Shown: in pieces, positions 9,717 to 18,787 of the stretch
Layout: each line of letters opens with the position of its first letter
Numbering within the stretch: the stretch's first letter is position 1
Source of the DNA: Candidatus Poribacteria bacterium
Lineage (GTDB): Bacteria; Poribacteria; WGA-4E; WGA-3G
DNA length: 64,000 nt
Direction: 5' to 3'
NCBI GenBank assembly: GCA_022828145.1
Contig: JAJEJA010000061.1
Location: forward strand, 1-64,000
Notes under the pieces: model-generated
The model's input: the letters and a program-made list of their open reading frames with translations, nothing else
Database searches by the model: none
What the model was told of the DNA's origin: nothing
Program-made: the position numbers and the translations under genes

Positions 9717-10667
9717 CTATTTGTTGGCTCCTCCTAAATATAATATGTCTTTATACCGTGCATCTAAGTATGTGTATTTTGATAGTGAGGGTCTCTGTCT
9801 CGGATCAGCATCCTTGTGTCTTTTTTGATTTTCTACGGGTAATAGTCCCTGATTCTGTAGCGTAGACAATGCATGTTGATTGATAAATAAGCTTAAATTA
9901 TGGAATCCAACTTCTACCATGTCTGCGGCGATCCACACCTGAATTGGCAGATTTCTTAACTGAATCAGGATTTTTTTTGCATCCCGTGCATCAATACACA
10001 TTAGGTCTTTAGCAATTTCCGGTTTGCGTAATCTAACATGCTTTAGGACTTGAATACCGAGTTGTGTCGTTGTGGATTTAACCTGTTTACCGATTTCAGG
10101 TATGTGTTCACCTTCATCAGTTATTTTTGTCAATTTGTCATAATGTTCCGGTTTTATGGATTCTAATACATAACCCTCTTGGTCAATCAAGTAGAAGTGT
10201 TCTTTTTTCTTCTGCTTTTTGTTGCTTTTCGGTGAATAATCTGTCTTTGGATCATCAACCAGTAGTAAATTTAAGTATGCCAATACTTTACGTTCTGTTA
10301 CTTGAATTGTAAGTTGCCGTTTAACTAAATTCTTTGTAACGTGGACTTCCTTTATGTAGCTCAGATTATCCTTTAGGTATCTTGCAGTCTCAGCCTCTGA
10401 ATCAGTGACTATATTATCTAAATTCTCACCTAATACATCATATATCTGTCCTTCAGTATAATGCATATTCCCGGAAAGTGCAAATGAAACTCGCTCAAAA
10501 TTAAAAAAACTGAGAATGATCTTACCGATAAAAAGCGCGGTTACGACAACAATACCGAGAATTATAGTTCTTCGTGCCCGATATCTTGGCGTGCGAATTT
10601 TACGAGGGTTGAAGATTCGATGAGAAGGCCCATCTTTTTTTTGATGGTTTTTTCTTGACTTAAACAT
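9717..10667 (-). CDS. ftsQ: Cell division protein FtsQ/DivIB
   Basis: A 316-residue bitopic membrane protein. A very basic cytoplasmic N-terminus (KSRKNHQKKDGPSHRIFNPR) precedes a single transmembrane helix (TIILGIVVVTALFIGKIIL, about residues 33-51). A POTRA domain follows (FALSGNMHYTEGQIYDVLG) and then the FtsQ beta domain; a Lys-rich insertion (SNKKQKKKEHF) interrupts it. FtsQ links FtsL/FtsB to the divisome. It overlaps the end of murC by 8 bp and abuts ftsA, the classic dcw arrangement. Confidence 0.9.
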   Translation of the reverse strand: MFKSRKNHQKKDGPSHRIFNPRKIRTPRYRARRTIILGIVVVTALFIGKIILSFFNFERVSFALSGNMHYTEGQIYDVLGENLDNIVTDSEAETARYLKDNLSYIKEVHVTKNLVKRQLTIQVTERKVLAYLNLLLVDDPKTDYSPKSNKKQKKKEHFYLIDQEGYVLESIKPEHYDKLTKITDEGEHIPEIGKQVKSTTTQLGIQVLKHVRLRKPEIAKDLMCIDARDAKKILIQLRNLPIQVWIAADMVEVGFHNLSLFINQHALSTLQNQGLLPVENQKRHKDADPRQRPSLSKYTYLDARYKDILYLGGANK

Positions 10668-12042
10668 CTTGTTTGCTCGTATTAGACTTTCGCATTTTTA
10701 TAAAATCATGACCAACATTATAGATATCCCCAGCTCCAAGTGTAATCACTAAATCATTTGGTTTGGTAATTTTCATTAATTTCCGTAGGACCAAATCCAT
10801 ATCAGCTTCATATATGACATTTGTATGTCCATGGTCTGCTATCGCTTTTGCTAATCTTTCGCCTGTAACATTCTCAATTGGTTCTTCCCCGGCACCATAG
10901 ATTGATGTAACGATCAGTATGTCGGCATGATCAAATGAATGGCAGAATTCATGTGCCAGGTCTCGAACTCTTGCATAGCGATGGGGTTGGAAAACGGCAA
11001 CAATCCTTCGCTTGTATCCTTCTCTTGCCCCTTGCAGTGCCGCCATCAGTTTGGCAGGATTATGTGCATAGTCATCAACAACTACAATGTTATCCACTTT
11101 TCCTAATACCTCAAATCGCCTGTGAACACCTTCAAATGATCCAAGTTCATGCTGGATTTTCTCAAATGGAATCTCCAGTTCAAGTCCAACTGATATTGCT
11201 GCAAGAGAATTAGATATGTTATGCCTACCGGGCAATTTCAGATTGACATATCCTAATTTTTCACCCAGTTTGCGTACAGTAAATCGTGATGAAGCACCTT
11301 TTATCTGGATTTCATCTGCCATGAGATCGGCCTGGGTTTCTAAACCGTATGTTACGTATTTCTTTTCTACTTTCGGAATGAGTTTTCTAATGTTTTTCTG
11401 ATCCAGGCATAACACAGAAGATCCGTAGAAAGGCACTCTGTTAATGAAGGATAGAAATGCATCGCCAATTTTTTCAATGTCGTCGTAATAATCCAGATGA
11501 TCAGCATCAACAGAGGTAACTACAGCAATAGTAGGATATATCATATCAAATGATCCATAAGCCTCATCAGCTTCGATTACCATCACATCGCCATGTCCGC
11601 TTCTGGCATTACTTCCATTAACTAATTTGCCTCCAACGACGACAGTAGGGTCCAAAGATGATAAGACCGCAGCAGTCAATGCGGTAGTAGTCGTTTTGCC
11701 GTGTGTTCCACTAACTGCAATACTTCTCCGCATCCTTGTAATTTCATTGAGCATTTCTGCTCCCCGAATAATCGGGATATTCGCTTGCATAGCTGCTTGT
11801 AATTCAGCATTATCAGATGGGATTGCGGGTGACATGACGACGACATCCGCACCATTGACTTGAGATGATGCATGACCGTACCATATTTTGGCACCACATG
11901 ACTTTAGGTGTTCAGTTGCTGCCGATTTCTTAATGTCTGAGCCTGAAACATTAAAATCAAGTCCGATCAATACCTCTGCGATACCACTTAACCCAGCTCC
12001 ACCTATTCCTATAAGATGTATGTTCTGTGTTTTGCCAAACAC
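10660..12042 (-). CDS. murC: UDP-N-acetylmuramate--L-alanine ligase MurC
   Basis: Adds L-Ala to UDP-MurNAc in the cytoplasm. 460 residues, normal length. The N-terminal Rossmann domain begins IHLIGIGGAGLSGIAEV; the central ATPase domain has the P-loop SGTHGKTTTTAL; the C-terminal domain contains VVDDYAHNPAKL and FQPHRYARVRDL, which are MurC signatures. It starts at GTG with GGAG 7 bases upstream. It is separated from murG by 208 bp holding two copies of a dispersed palindromic repeat, and overlaps ftsQ by 8 bp. murB, which often follows murC, is absent. Confidence 0.97.
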   Translation of the reverse strand: MFGKTQNIHLIGIGGAGLSGIAEVLIGLDFNVSGSDIKKSAATEHLKSCGAKIWYGHASSQVNGADVVVMSPAIPSDNAELQAAMQANIPIIRGAEMLNEITRMRRSIAVSGTHGKTTTTALTAAVLSSLDPTVVVGGKLVNGSNARSGHGDVMVIEADEAYGSFDMIYPTIAVVTSVDADHLDYYDDIEKIGDAFLSFINRVPFYGSSVLCLDQKNIRKLIPKVEKKYVTYGLETQADLMADEIQIKGASSRFTVRKLGEKLGYVNLKLPGRHNISNSLAAISVGLELEIPFEKIQHELGSFEGVHRRFEVLGKVDNIVVVDDYAHNPAKLMAALQGAREGYKRRIVAVFQPHRYARVRDLAHEFCHSFDHADILIVTSIYGAGEEPIENVTGERLAKAIADHGHTNVIYEADMDLVLRKLMKITKPNDLVITLGAGDIYNVGHDFIKMRKSNTSKQDV

Positions 12043-12070
12043 TGCAATACTCCATTAAAACTTACTTGGA

Positions 12071-12150
12071 CTATAAATATATCGTCCCTACGGGACTAAA
12101 GAATGCAATAATCGTTTTTCTATAAACATATCGTCCCTACGGGACTGAAG
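12071..12150. repeat. Two direct copies of a 5'-CGTCCCTACGGGACT palindromic repeat
   Basis: Cores at 12083-12097 and 12132-12146, each preceded by an A/T-rich CTATAAA-TAT type segment and followed by A/GAAGAA. The core contains the palindrome GTCCC-TAC-GGGAC. The same element, with the same flanks, appears three more times near 61511-61637. It occupies the murG-murC gap. Confidence 0.85.
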
Positions 12151-12250
12151 AACTCATAGATTGATGTTAATGACTTTCAAAACATCTTCTTTTATATAAT
12201 AAAGTTACACATATAGTTTGGGACAACTTGTAAATAAAAGTTAATGCAAT

Positions 12251-13489
12251 TCATGTTATATCATCAGCTGCTAACTGAAGGATTGACTCGGCAATTGTAT
12301 CACTCGCGAAGGGTTTGCCTAAGTTGCTGCTGCTAATCTTCATTTCTTTATATAGTGTGTCATCAGATAAAATACGAAATAGTTGTTTCACGAGTTTTTC
12401 TGGTGTTATGTTTTCCTGTCTAATGACAACAGCTGCACGAACATCTGCTACTGTCTTAGCATTCTGAACTTGGTCATTTCCTACTGCTGCGGGTAATGGT
12501 ATGAAAATCGCAGGTATGCCACATGCGGTTACTTCGGATACTGTCATACCCCCCGCACGACAGATCATTAAGTCTGCGATACTATAGATTTCCTCTATAG
12601 GATCAAAAAAGGATTGAACAAGACAAGGGATTGCATGTTTTTGATATGCTTCTCTTACTTTATCAATATCTTTTTTCCCTGTTTGGTGAACGATCTGAAT
12701 GCTGATAGAACCTCCGTCTGACTTATATTGGGGCCCGTTTGTGTTTTCCTGAGAATTATCACATCTGATTAACTGAGCGATTAGAGGGCAGGCATCAATC
12801 ATAACTTTATTAACAGCCTGCGCCCCTTGACTACCTCCCAGGACAAAAACTGTCTTTTTTGTTTCAGAAAGTCCATACTTTTCATAAGTTTCTTGCCTAC
12901 GCGGAAATTTGGTTATGTTTGGTCTTATCGGGTTTCCTGTCACCTGCACAATGTGATTTGGGAATCCCTTTGTTTCCTGTGGTAGTGCAAGAAATGCAGC
13001 TTTAGCACGACGTGCAAGGATGCGATTTGTCAGACCGGGTGTTGCATTCTGTTCCTGTATGGCAATTGGAATGCCGAGAAGTGATGCAGCATAGAGAACC
13101 GGTCCTGATACATACCCTCCCGTACCAATTACGACATCTGGTTGTAACTCCTTTAGATACTTAAATGATTTCAGTAGTCCCTGAAAAACTCTAAAGATAA
13201 CGGGAAACCATTTCCAAGTCACCCTTCGAGGAAATCCTTCAACAGATATAGGTAAAAAGCGAAATCCTTGCTGTGGCACGACTGATGCTTCTATGCGATT
13301 TCCCCCGCCAATAAAGACGATATCTATATGTGTATCAATCCTGTGGAGTGCCTGTGCTATACCGATAGCAGGATATATGTGACCGCCAGTTCCACCGCCA
13401 GCGAGAACGATCCGTATCCTATTCTTTTTCTCCCTGTTTTTTTCTGAAGTTGTTTCATCTTGAGGTTGATGGTTTTTTTTATTTTCCAC
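12251..13489 (-). CDS. murG: UDP-GlcNAc:undecaprenyl-PP-MurNAc-pentapeptide GlcNAc transferase MurG
   Basis: Makes lipid II from lipid I at the inner face of the membrane. 412 residues, longer than the usual ~360 because of a polar N-terminal extension of about 25 residues (ENKKNHQPQDETTSEKNR) and an insertion near residue 245. Motifs: glycine-rich VLAGGGTGGHIYPAIG, second G-loop FVLGGSQGAQAVN, and the UDP-GlcNAc-binding CRAGGMTVSEVTACGIPAIF. The start is GTG with a poor ribosome-binding site 17 bp after ftsW, so coupling to ftsW is likely. Confidence 0.96.
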   Translation of the reverse strand: MENKKNHQPQDETTSEKNREKKNRIRIVLAGGGTGGHIYPAIGIAQALHRIDTHIDIVFIGGGNRIEASVVPQQGFRFLPISVEGFPRRVTWKWFPVIFRVFQGLLKSFKYLKELQPDVVIGTGGYVSGPVLYAASLLGIPIAIQEQNATPGLTNRILARRAKAAFLALPQETKGFPNHIVQVTGNPIRPNITKFPRRQETYEKYGLSETKKTVFVLGGSQGAQAVNKVMIDACPLIAQLIRCDNSQENTNGPQYKSDGGSISIQIVHQTGKKDIDKVREAYQKHAIPCLVQSFFDPIEEIYSIADLMICRAGGMTVSEVTACGIPAIFIPLPAAVGNDQVQNAKTVADVRAAVVIRQENITPEKLVKQLFRILSDDTLYKEMKISSSNLGKPFASDTIAESILQLAADDIT

Positions 13490-13506
13490 TTTTTTATATG
13501 CTGAGT

Positions 13507-14709
13507 TTACGGTTTAAGTGTTTTAGGTGATGAACGCAACGTACCCCGCGAGATGTTTAATAAAATACCGACACTCACAAGGCTTATTACAAGTGATGAA
13601 CCGCCGTAGCTGATAAATGGAAGTGTGATTCCTTTAGTTGGTAATAATCCTGTAACAACCCCGATGTTGATAAACGCTTGTAAACCGATAATAATTGTCA
13701 GGCCGGTAGCAAATAGAGATCCAAATCGGTTTTCAGTTCTTCTGGCAATGGACATACCGCGCCAGACAAAAATCATAAAAAGAATTATGAGCACAGTAGC
13801 ACCTATGAAGCCGAATTCTTCACCGACGATAGAAAAGATAAAGTCTGTGTGTGGATATGGTAATTTATTGATTTTTAATGTACTGTTATCAAGGCCTTCT
13901 CCTATAAGACCACCCAAATTGAGTGCGTCAAGTGAATACCCCAACTGATAACTGACTGCATCCGGTGATTGCAATGTTTCCCAGTAATCTGTAATACGTT
14001 TCATTCTATAGTCAGCACTGATAATGTATCCGGTGAAAAGTGCTGCGCTGCCGCCAATCAGAAGTAAGGTGTGAAAAATCCTAATTCCACCTATAAAAAG
14101 TAGGCATCCTGCAGTAGCAGCTAATAATGCTGCTGATCCAAAATCAGGTTGCATCACAACCAAACCAAACATGAAACCGATGATAAGGACATTAGGCATA
14201 ACACCGTTGAAAAATTTTTTTATACGTTCAGGTTTGTGTGCTAAGAAGTGTGCAGTATGTATAATCAATGCAATTTTGGCAAACTCCACAGGTTGAAATC
14301 CTATCGGACCAACAGCAATCCATCTTGTGAATTTACTCCCATCTGCATGACTCACGCTCGCACCTATAGGTGTGAAAACGAGTAATAACAAACCAAATGC
14401 CAGAAACAACAGTTTTGTACTATGTTTCTCATATAGTTTGTATGGGATGTATGAAGCAAAACCCATACCAATTAATCCAATTAAGCAGGCAATTGCTTGA
14501 ATTTGGATATACCGATAGTTGTTCCCATAATGTTTTGCAGATAGTACGTGTCCAGCACTATAGACCATTATGATACCAATGCCAACTAAAAAAAGAGTTA
14601 CTACGAGTAGGCCCGTATCAACTCTTCCTGAATTGGTGCTGACAGGTCGTTCTCTCTCTGTTTTAATTATGTTAGGATTTGCGTAATTTAGAGTGTTTTG
14701 ATTCTGCAT
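13507..14709 (-). CDS. ftsW: SEDS peptidoglycan glycosyltransferase FtsW
   Basis: Multi-pass (about ten helices) SEDS-family enzyme that polymerises lipid II at the septum with its partner FtsI, encoded in the same cluster. 400 residues. Signature segments include VDTGLLVVTLFLVGIGIIMVYSA, GPIGFQPVEFAKIALIIH, FSIVGEEFGFIG and LPTKGITLPFISYGGSSL. A RodA assignment is the main alternative, but position between murD and murG argues for FtsW. Confidence 0.95.
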   Translation of the reverse strand: MQNQNTLNYANPNIIKTERERPVSTNSGRVDTGLLVVTLFLVGIGIIMVYSAGHVLSAKHYGNNYRYIQIQAIACLIGLIGMGFASYIPYKLYEKHSTKLLFLAFGLLLLVFTPIGASVSHADGSKFTRWIAVGPIGFQPVEFAKIALIIHTAHFLAHKPERIKKFFNGVMPNVLIIGFMFGLVVMQPDFGSAALLAATAGCLLFIGGIRIFHTLLLIGGSAALFTGYIISADYRMKRITDYWETLQSPDAVSYQLGYSLDALNLGGLIGEGLDNSTLKINKLPYPHTDFIFSIVGEEFGFIGATVLIILFMIFVWRGMSIARRTENRFGSLFATGLTIIIGLQAFINIGVVTGLLPTKGITLPFISYGGSSLVISLVSVGILLNISRGTLRSSPKTLKP

Positions 14710-14726
14710 GAGTTACCTGATTCTGT

Positions 14727-16226
14727 TTAATCGTAGAATTCGGGCGAATCGTTAGTGCTGTTGTTCTTTCTTGCTTTGAGTGAATTTACTTTACAGACGA
14801 ATGCTTCGCCACGTTCTTTATAGTTTTGATACATATCAAAACTTGCGTTTGCAGGTGATAACAAAACGATATCACCAGGGGTAGCGTGTGTATAAGCACA
14901 GTCTACAGCTTCATCCATAGTTGACGCATGAGACATTTCTATGCATCCAGCAACTACTTGTTGTAGATTTTGTGTATGTTCGCCGAGTAAAACTAACATT
15001 TTAACCTTCTTCTTTATAGGTTCAATGAGAGCGTTATAGTCATTACCTTTATCGTAACCTCCAATGATCAGAATGACTCTCTTCTCCGCTTGCTTCTTGC
15101 TTGCTGTACTATCTATAGATTCAAGTGCTGCGTATGTTGCTAAGACGTTTGTTGCTTTGGAATCGTTTATGTAATCTACACCGTTGATAGTAGAGACCTT
15201 TTCGAAAGCGTGTGCCAGAGCTTCATGTTTGCGATCAAGGCTGAATAAACCCTGTCGTATTCTTTCAGGTGAAACACCCAGTATTGAACCAACAACTACA
15301 GCTGCAAGCACATTCCTAACATTATGTGATCCAGCCAATGGTAATTCATTTGTATTACATATTTTGTGCTCTTGGTTTCCATTCCTGACAAAGACATAAT
15401 TGTCTTTCTTTTTTGTTTTCAGTCCTGCTATTACATCAGTGTTGAATTTTCTCATCAGTTTATTTAGGTCTTCATGTTTATCAAGAAAGAGTGCTTTCCT
15501 TGCTGCAGTTTTATGTGCGAATGTCATTACTGTGCTATCGGCGGCATTAAGGACTATCCAATCTGAATCTGTCTGGTTCTGACATATTTTGCGTTTCGCT
15601 TTGATGTATGAATCCATCGTTCCGTGTCTATCAAGATGGTCACGTTCAATGTTCAGCACTACACTAATTTTTGGATGAAAATAGTGTGTACTCTCTAATT
15701 GGAAACTGCTTGCTTCAACAACTGCGATATCTGATTGCTTTAATGTTGAGACGTTACTTGCTAATGGTATTCCGATATTCCCTACAGCGAGGACGTTTCT
15801 ATAGATTTTACTTGCATCTAATACTGCAGCCGTTAAAAGAGTTGTTGTTGACTTTCCTTTTGTGCCAGTAATTGCTACGATGGGTGCTTGACACAATCCC
15901 GCTGAAACCTCCAATTCACCTACTATTGGAATGTTCTTTCTTTGTGCTTCTCCTAATATTGGTATATCCAACGGTACTCCTGGGGATACGACTATCAATT
16001 CTGCCTTATGTATACAAGATTTGTGGTGACCTCCGAGACAGAATTGTAATGACATACCCTCTAATTGTGAAATACCATTTGACAATACTTTTGAATCGCG
16101 TGTATCTGTGAGAAGGACTTTTGCCCCAAGTTCATGGAATAATCTTGAAATTGCGATACCGCTTCGATTTGCTCCAAAAACGGTGATGTCTTTACCTACA
16201 AAGTTGTTTAATTCAAAATGCTTCAA
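14727..16226 (-). CDS. murD: UDP-N-acetylmuramoyl-L-alanine--D-glutamate ligase MurD
   Basis: Adds D-Glu to UDP-MurNAc-L-Ala. 499 residues, longer than the typical ~450; the extra length is spread as Lys-rich insertions (for example AGLKTKKKDNYVFV and STASKKQAEKRVI). N-terminal Rossmann domain (DITVFGANRSGIAISRLF), P-loop VAITGTKGKSTTTLLTAA, and the C-terminal VDYINDSKATNVLATYAAL and ILIIGGYDKGNDY are MurD signatures. Start is TTG, with GAGG five bases upstream. It sits 17 bp before ftsW. Confidence 0.96.
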   Translation of the reverse strand: MKHFELNNFVGKDITVFGANRSGIAISRLFHELGAKVLLTDTRDSKVLSNGISQLEGMSLQFCLGGHHKSCIHKAELIVVSPGVPLDIPILGEAQRKNIPIVGELEVSAGLCQAPIVAITGTKGKSTTTLLTAAVLDASKIYRNVLAVGNIGIPLASNVSTLKQSDIAVVEASSFQLESTHYFHPKISVVLNIERDHLDRHGTMDSYIKAKRKICQNQTDSDWIVLNAADSTVMTFAHKTAARKALFLDKHEDLNKLMRKFNTDVIAGLKTKKKDNYVFVRNGNQEHKICNTNELPLAGSHNVRNVLAAVVVGSILGVSPERIRQGLFSLDRKHEALAHAFEKVSTINGVDYINDSKATNVLATYAALESIDSTASKKQAEKRVILIIGGYDKGNDYNALIEPIKKKVKMLVLLGEHTQNLQQVVAGCIEMSHASTMDEAVDCAYTHATPGDIVLLSPANASFDMYQNYKERGEAFVCKVNSLKARKNNSTNDSPEFYD

Positions 16227-16292
16227 ACATTACCTCAACTGAAGTAAGATGTTAGATGATGACACCTGTCAGATGCGTGCAGGATTTCGAAC

Positions 16293-17411
16293 TTATCCTA
16301 ATCTCAATGTACTTAATGCGATCAACATCAGTATTAGAGCAACAATCCAGAATCGGATGACGACTTTAGATTCCTTCCAACCTGATAAGAGAAAATGATA
16401 GTGCAATGGTGACATTTTAATTACACGTTTCCCAGTTGTTCTATAGGAAAATACCTGTATGATAACAGACAAGGCTTCTGCTACGAAAATTCCCCCGACA
16501 ATGATGAGAAGAAATTCATGCTTGATCAACAGTGCAGATGTGCCCAGTGTAGCACCGAGTGGGAGTGATCCTGTATCTCCCATAAACAATTGAGCGGGGT
16601 GGCCATTGTACCATAGAAAACCGAGTCCTGCTCCAGCTAAGGTTGCACAGAAGATGGTAGTAACTTCACCCCCGACAGGAAGATGGAATAAGCTCAGATA
16701 CTTAGCAATTTCTATATGACTTACAAGATAACCTAATGCAGCAATCGTTCCTGCAACAAATAGCGTACAACCGATGGCTAAACCATCCATTCCATCTGTC
16801 AGATTTACAGCATTGGATGTGCCAACTATAATGAAAGCTGCAAATGGAATGTATAACAATCCTAAACTGGGATGAAAAGTCTTTAGAAACGGTAGATTTA
16901 GTGCCGTGCGAGTTGCTTCGTCATTTCCTTCAGTGGGTCCCCATAAATACAGAAAAACAGCAATTGCCAATGCACCGATCGTTTGTAATAGTATCTTCTG
17001 CCAACCCCGGAGGCCGAGCGATTGTTTTTTGCTGATTTTGCGAAAATCATCGAAAAACCCTATCCCGCCAAACCAGACAGTAGTAAAGATCATGAGGTAG
17101 ATGAAAGGTTGATCCAGTCTTGCCCAGAAAAGGATGGATACAAGTATCGCCACAATGATCAATATGCCCCCCATCGTAGGTGTACCAGCTTTGCTTAGAT
17201 TTTCATTATGTTGTTGTGCTTTTTCTACTTCCTCCTGAATATGTTCACCGATATGCAATTGTTTTAGTTTTCTTATCATGAAGGGGCCTAACACCAGGGA
17301 TATTGCAAACGCAGTTGCTGTTGCATACACAGCACGGAAAGTTATCGCACTAAATACACTAAATGGTTCAAAAATGTCAACAAGGTTTTCAAAAAAGAGA
17401 TGATAAAACAT
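16293..17411 (-). CDS. mraY: Phospho-N-acetylmuramoyl-pentapeptide transferase MraY
   Basis: Transfers phospho-MurNAc-pentapeptide to undecaprenyl phosphate to make lipid I. 372 residues with about ten membrane helices. Conserved cytoplasmic loops are visible: KAGTPTMGG, GFFDDFRKISKKQSLGLRGW (the DDxxK Mg/substrate site), NAVNLTDGMDGLAIG, and LFMGDTGSLPLGA, plus the late HxHxH-like PLHYHFLLSGWKE. In most dcw clusters mraY directly follows murF; here ddl lies between them. Confidence 0.97.
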   Translation of the reverse strand: MFYHLFFENLVDIFEPFSVFSAITFRAVYATATAFAISLVLGPFMIRKLKQLHIGEHIQEEVEKAQQHNENLSKAGTPTMGGILIIVAILVSILFWARLDQPFIYLMIFTTVWFGGIGFFDDFRKISKKQSLGLRGWQKILLQTIGALAIAVFLYLWGPTEGNDEATRTALNLPFLKTFHPSLGLLYIPFAAFIIVGTSNAVNLTDGMDGLAIGCTLFVAGTIAALGYLVSHIEIAKYLSLFHLPVGGEVTTIFCATLAGAGLGFLWYNGHPAQLFMGDTGSLPLGATLGTSALLIKHEFLLIIVGGIFVAEALSVIIQVFSYRTTGKRVIKMSPLHYHFLLSGWKESKVVIRFWIVALILMLIALSTLRLG

Positions 17412-17538
17412 TATCTGTTGTCTTTTTACCTATCAGATCTACATAATTCCGTTGAAAACTATCTGTGATTCAACAGAAACAGTCATATCCAACTGTCTAT
17501 TCTGTCTGAAATTTATGACTATCATTTTGAAAGAGTGA

Positions 17539-18750
17539 TTAGGCAGATTCATCTATTTCTGAACCTTTCTCCATTTTTGTAAACCTTGCTCCTGCTTGGT
17601 TCAATAGGTTCGTTGAATGGGAATAAATTAGCCTATTTTTTTCTTTGTGTGTTTCCAATGCAAGTTCAACTAATCCTGATACTAATTCAGGAAATGAAAC
17701 ACCCATTGGCTCCCATAAATAAAAACTGAAAGACCCTGGGATAGTGTTTATTTCATTTACATACACCTGATCATCATGACTCACCAAGAAATCGACTCTT
17801 GCGACTCCAGAACAGTCCAACACTTGAAACGTCAAGGTTGCCAGGTTCTGAATATGTAACGTCATTGCATCTGAAATTGGTGCAGGTATTTTTCGTTCTG
17901 CCCCAGCCATACCTGAAGCTATATCTGCATCAGATTCTGTTTCTCCGTCTTGGTGTATATACTTATCATCAAAACTTAGGAAATTTGTGCTTGATATCGG
18001 CTGTTCACAGACAGATGGTATAGGTGTATGTGTTCCCATCACTGCGCAATTTATCTCATATCCACCTACTAACCCCTGTTCTACGAGTATACGTCTACAA
18101 TACCTACATGCTAGTTCAATTGCATCCTGTAGTTCTGTCTGATCATTTGCAAGACTAACACCTATACTTGAGCCGCTGATCGCTGGTTTAACAAATACCG
18201 GATATGTTATTTTATCTTCAATTACATTAAGGATGTCATCACTTGATTTTTCCCATTCACTTTTTGTAAATGGTACATAAGGAAGTATTGGGAGTTCATT
18301 TGCGCTCAGGACAGCTTTCATCATAGTCTTATCCATACCGATACCTGAACCGACTACGTTCGCTCCCACATAGGGTATATCAATCATTTCAAGCAAACCT
18401 TGAAGTGTACCATCTTCTCCGTGAACGCCGTGGATAGCTGGAAAAACAACATCAATTTCAAGTTGTTTTTTTCTGCTAAAGAGGCTACTCCGTTGTGGTA
18501 AGACATTAAATTTTGTGTTTGTGCTAAATTCCACACTCACTGTATCGTAATCCGAAACGTTAGGTAAGTTTCCATCTGTGAACGTGTTTAGTTTGTTTAG
18601 TTTCTCCCCAGTTAACCACACACCATCTTTCGTGATATATATTGGTATGACATTATATGTTTCTGTTAAAGCAGCGTTTACTTGATGTGCTGTTACGATG
18701 GAGACTTCATGCTCAGGTGATCGTCCCCCGAAGATGAGTGCAACGTTCAT
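17539..18750 (-). CDS. ddl: D-alanine--D-alanine ligase Ddl
   Basis: ATP-grasp ligase that makes D-Ala-D-Ala, the substrate of MurF encoded just upstream. The longest frame begins at 18834 inside murF, but the true start is the ATG at 18750: AGAAGGA lies 9 bases before it and the product opens with the family N-terminus MNVALIFGGRSPEHEVS. This gives 403 residues, somewhat longer than usual. Motifs: GVHGEDGTLQGLLE, FVKPAISGSSIGVS, LVEQGLVGGYEINCAVMG, VARVDFLVSHDDQVYVNEIN TIPGS region. An insertion near residue 250 (YIHQDGETESDADIASGM) matches the longer VanA-type/Ddl-A loop. Confidence 0.96.
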   Translation of the reverse strand: MNVALIFGGRSPEHEVSIVTAHQVNAALTETYNVIPIYITKDGVWLTGEKLNKLNTFTDGNLPNVSDYDTVSVEFSTNTKFNVLPQRSSLFSRKKQLEIDVVFPAIHGVHGEDGTLQGLLEMIDIPYVGANVVGSGIGMDKTMMKAVLSANELPILPYVPFTKSEWEKSSDDILNVIEDKITYPVFVKPAISGSSIGVSLANDQTELQDAIELACRYCRRILVEQGLVGGYEINCAVMGTHTPIPSVCEQPISSTNFLSFDDKYIHQDGETESDADIASGMAGAERKIPAPISDAMTLHIQNLATLTFQVLDCSGVARVDFLVSHDDQVYVNEINTIPGSFSFYLWEPMGVSFPELVSGLVELALETHKEKNRLIYSHSTNLLNQAGARFTKMEKGSEIDESA

Positions 18751-18787
18751 GTTATATAATCCTTCTGTTTCAAGTTTGCATATTCGT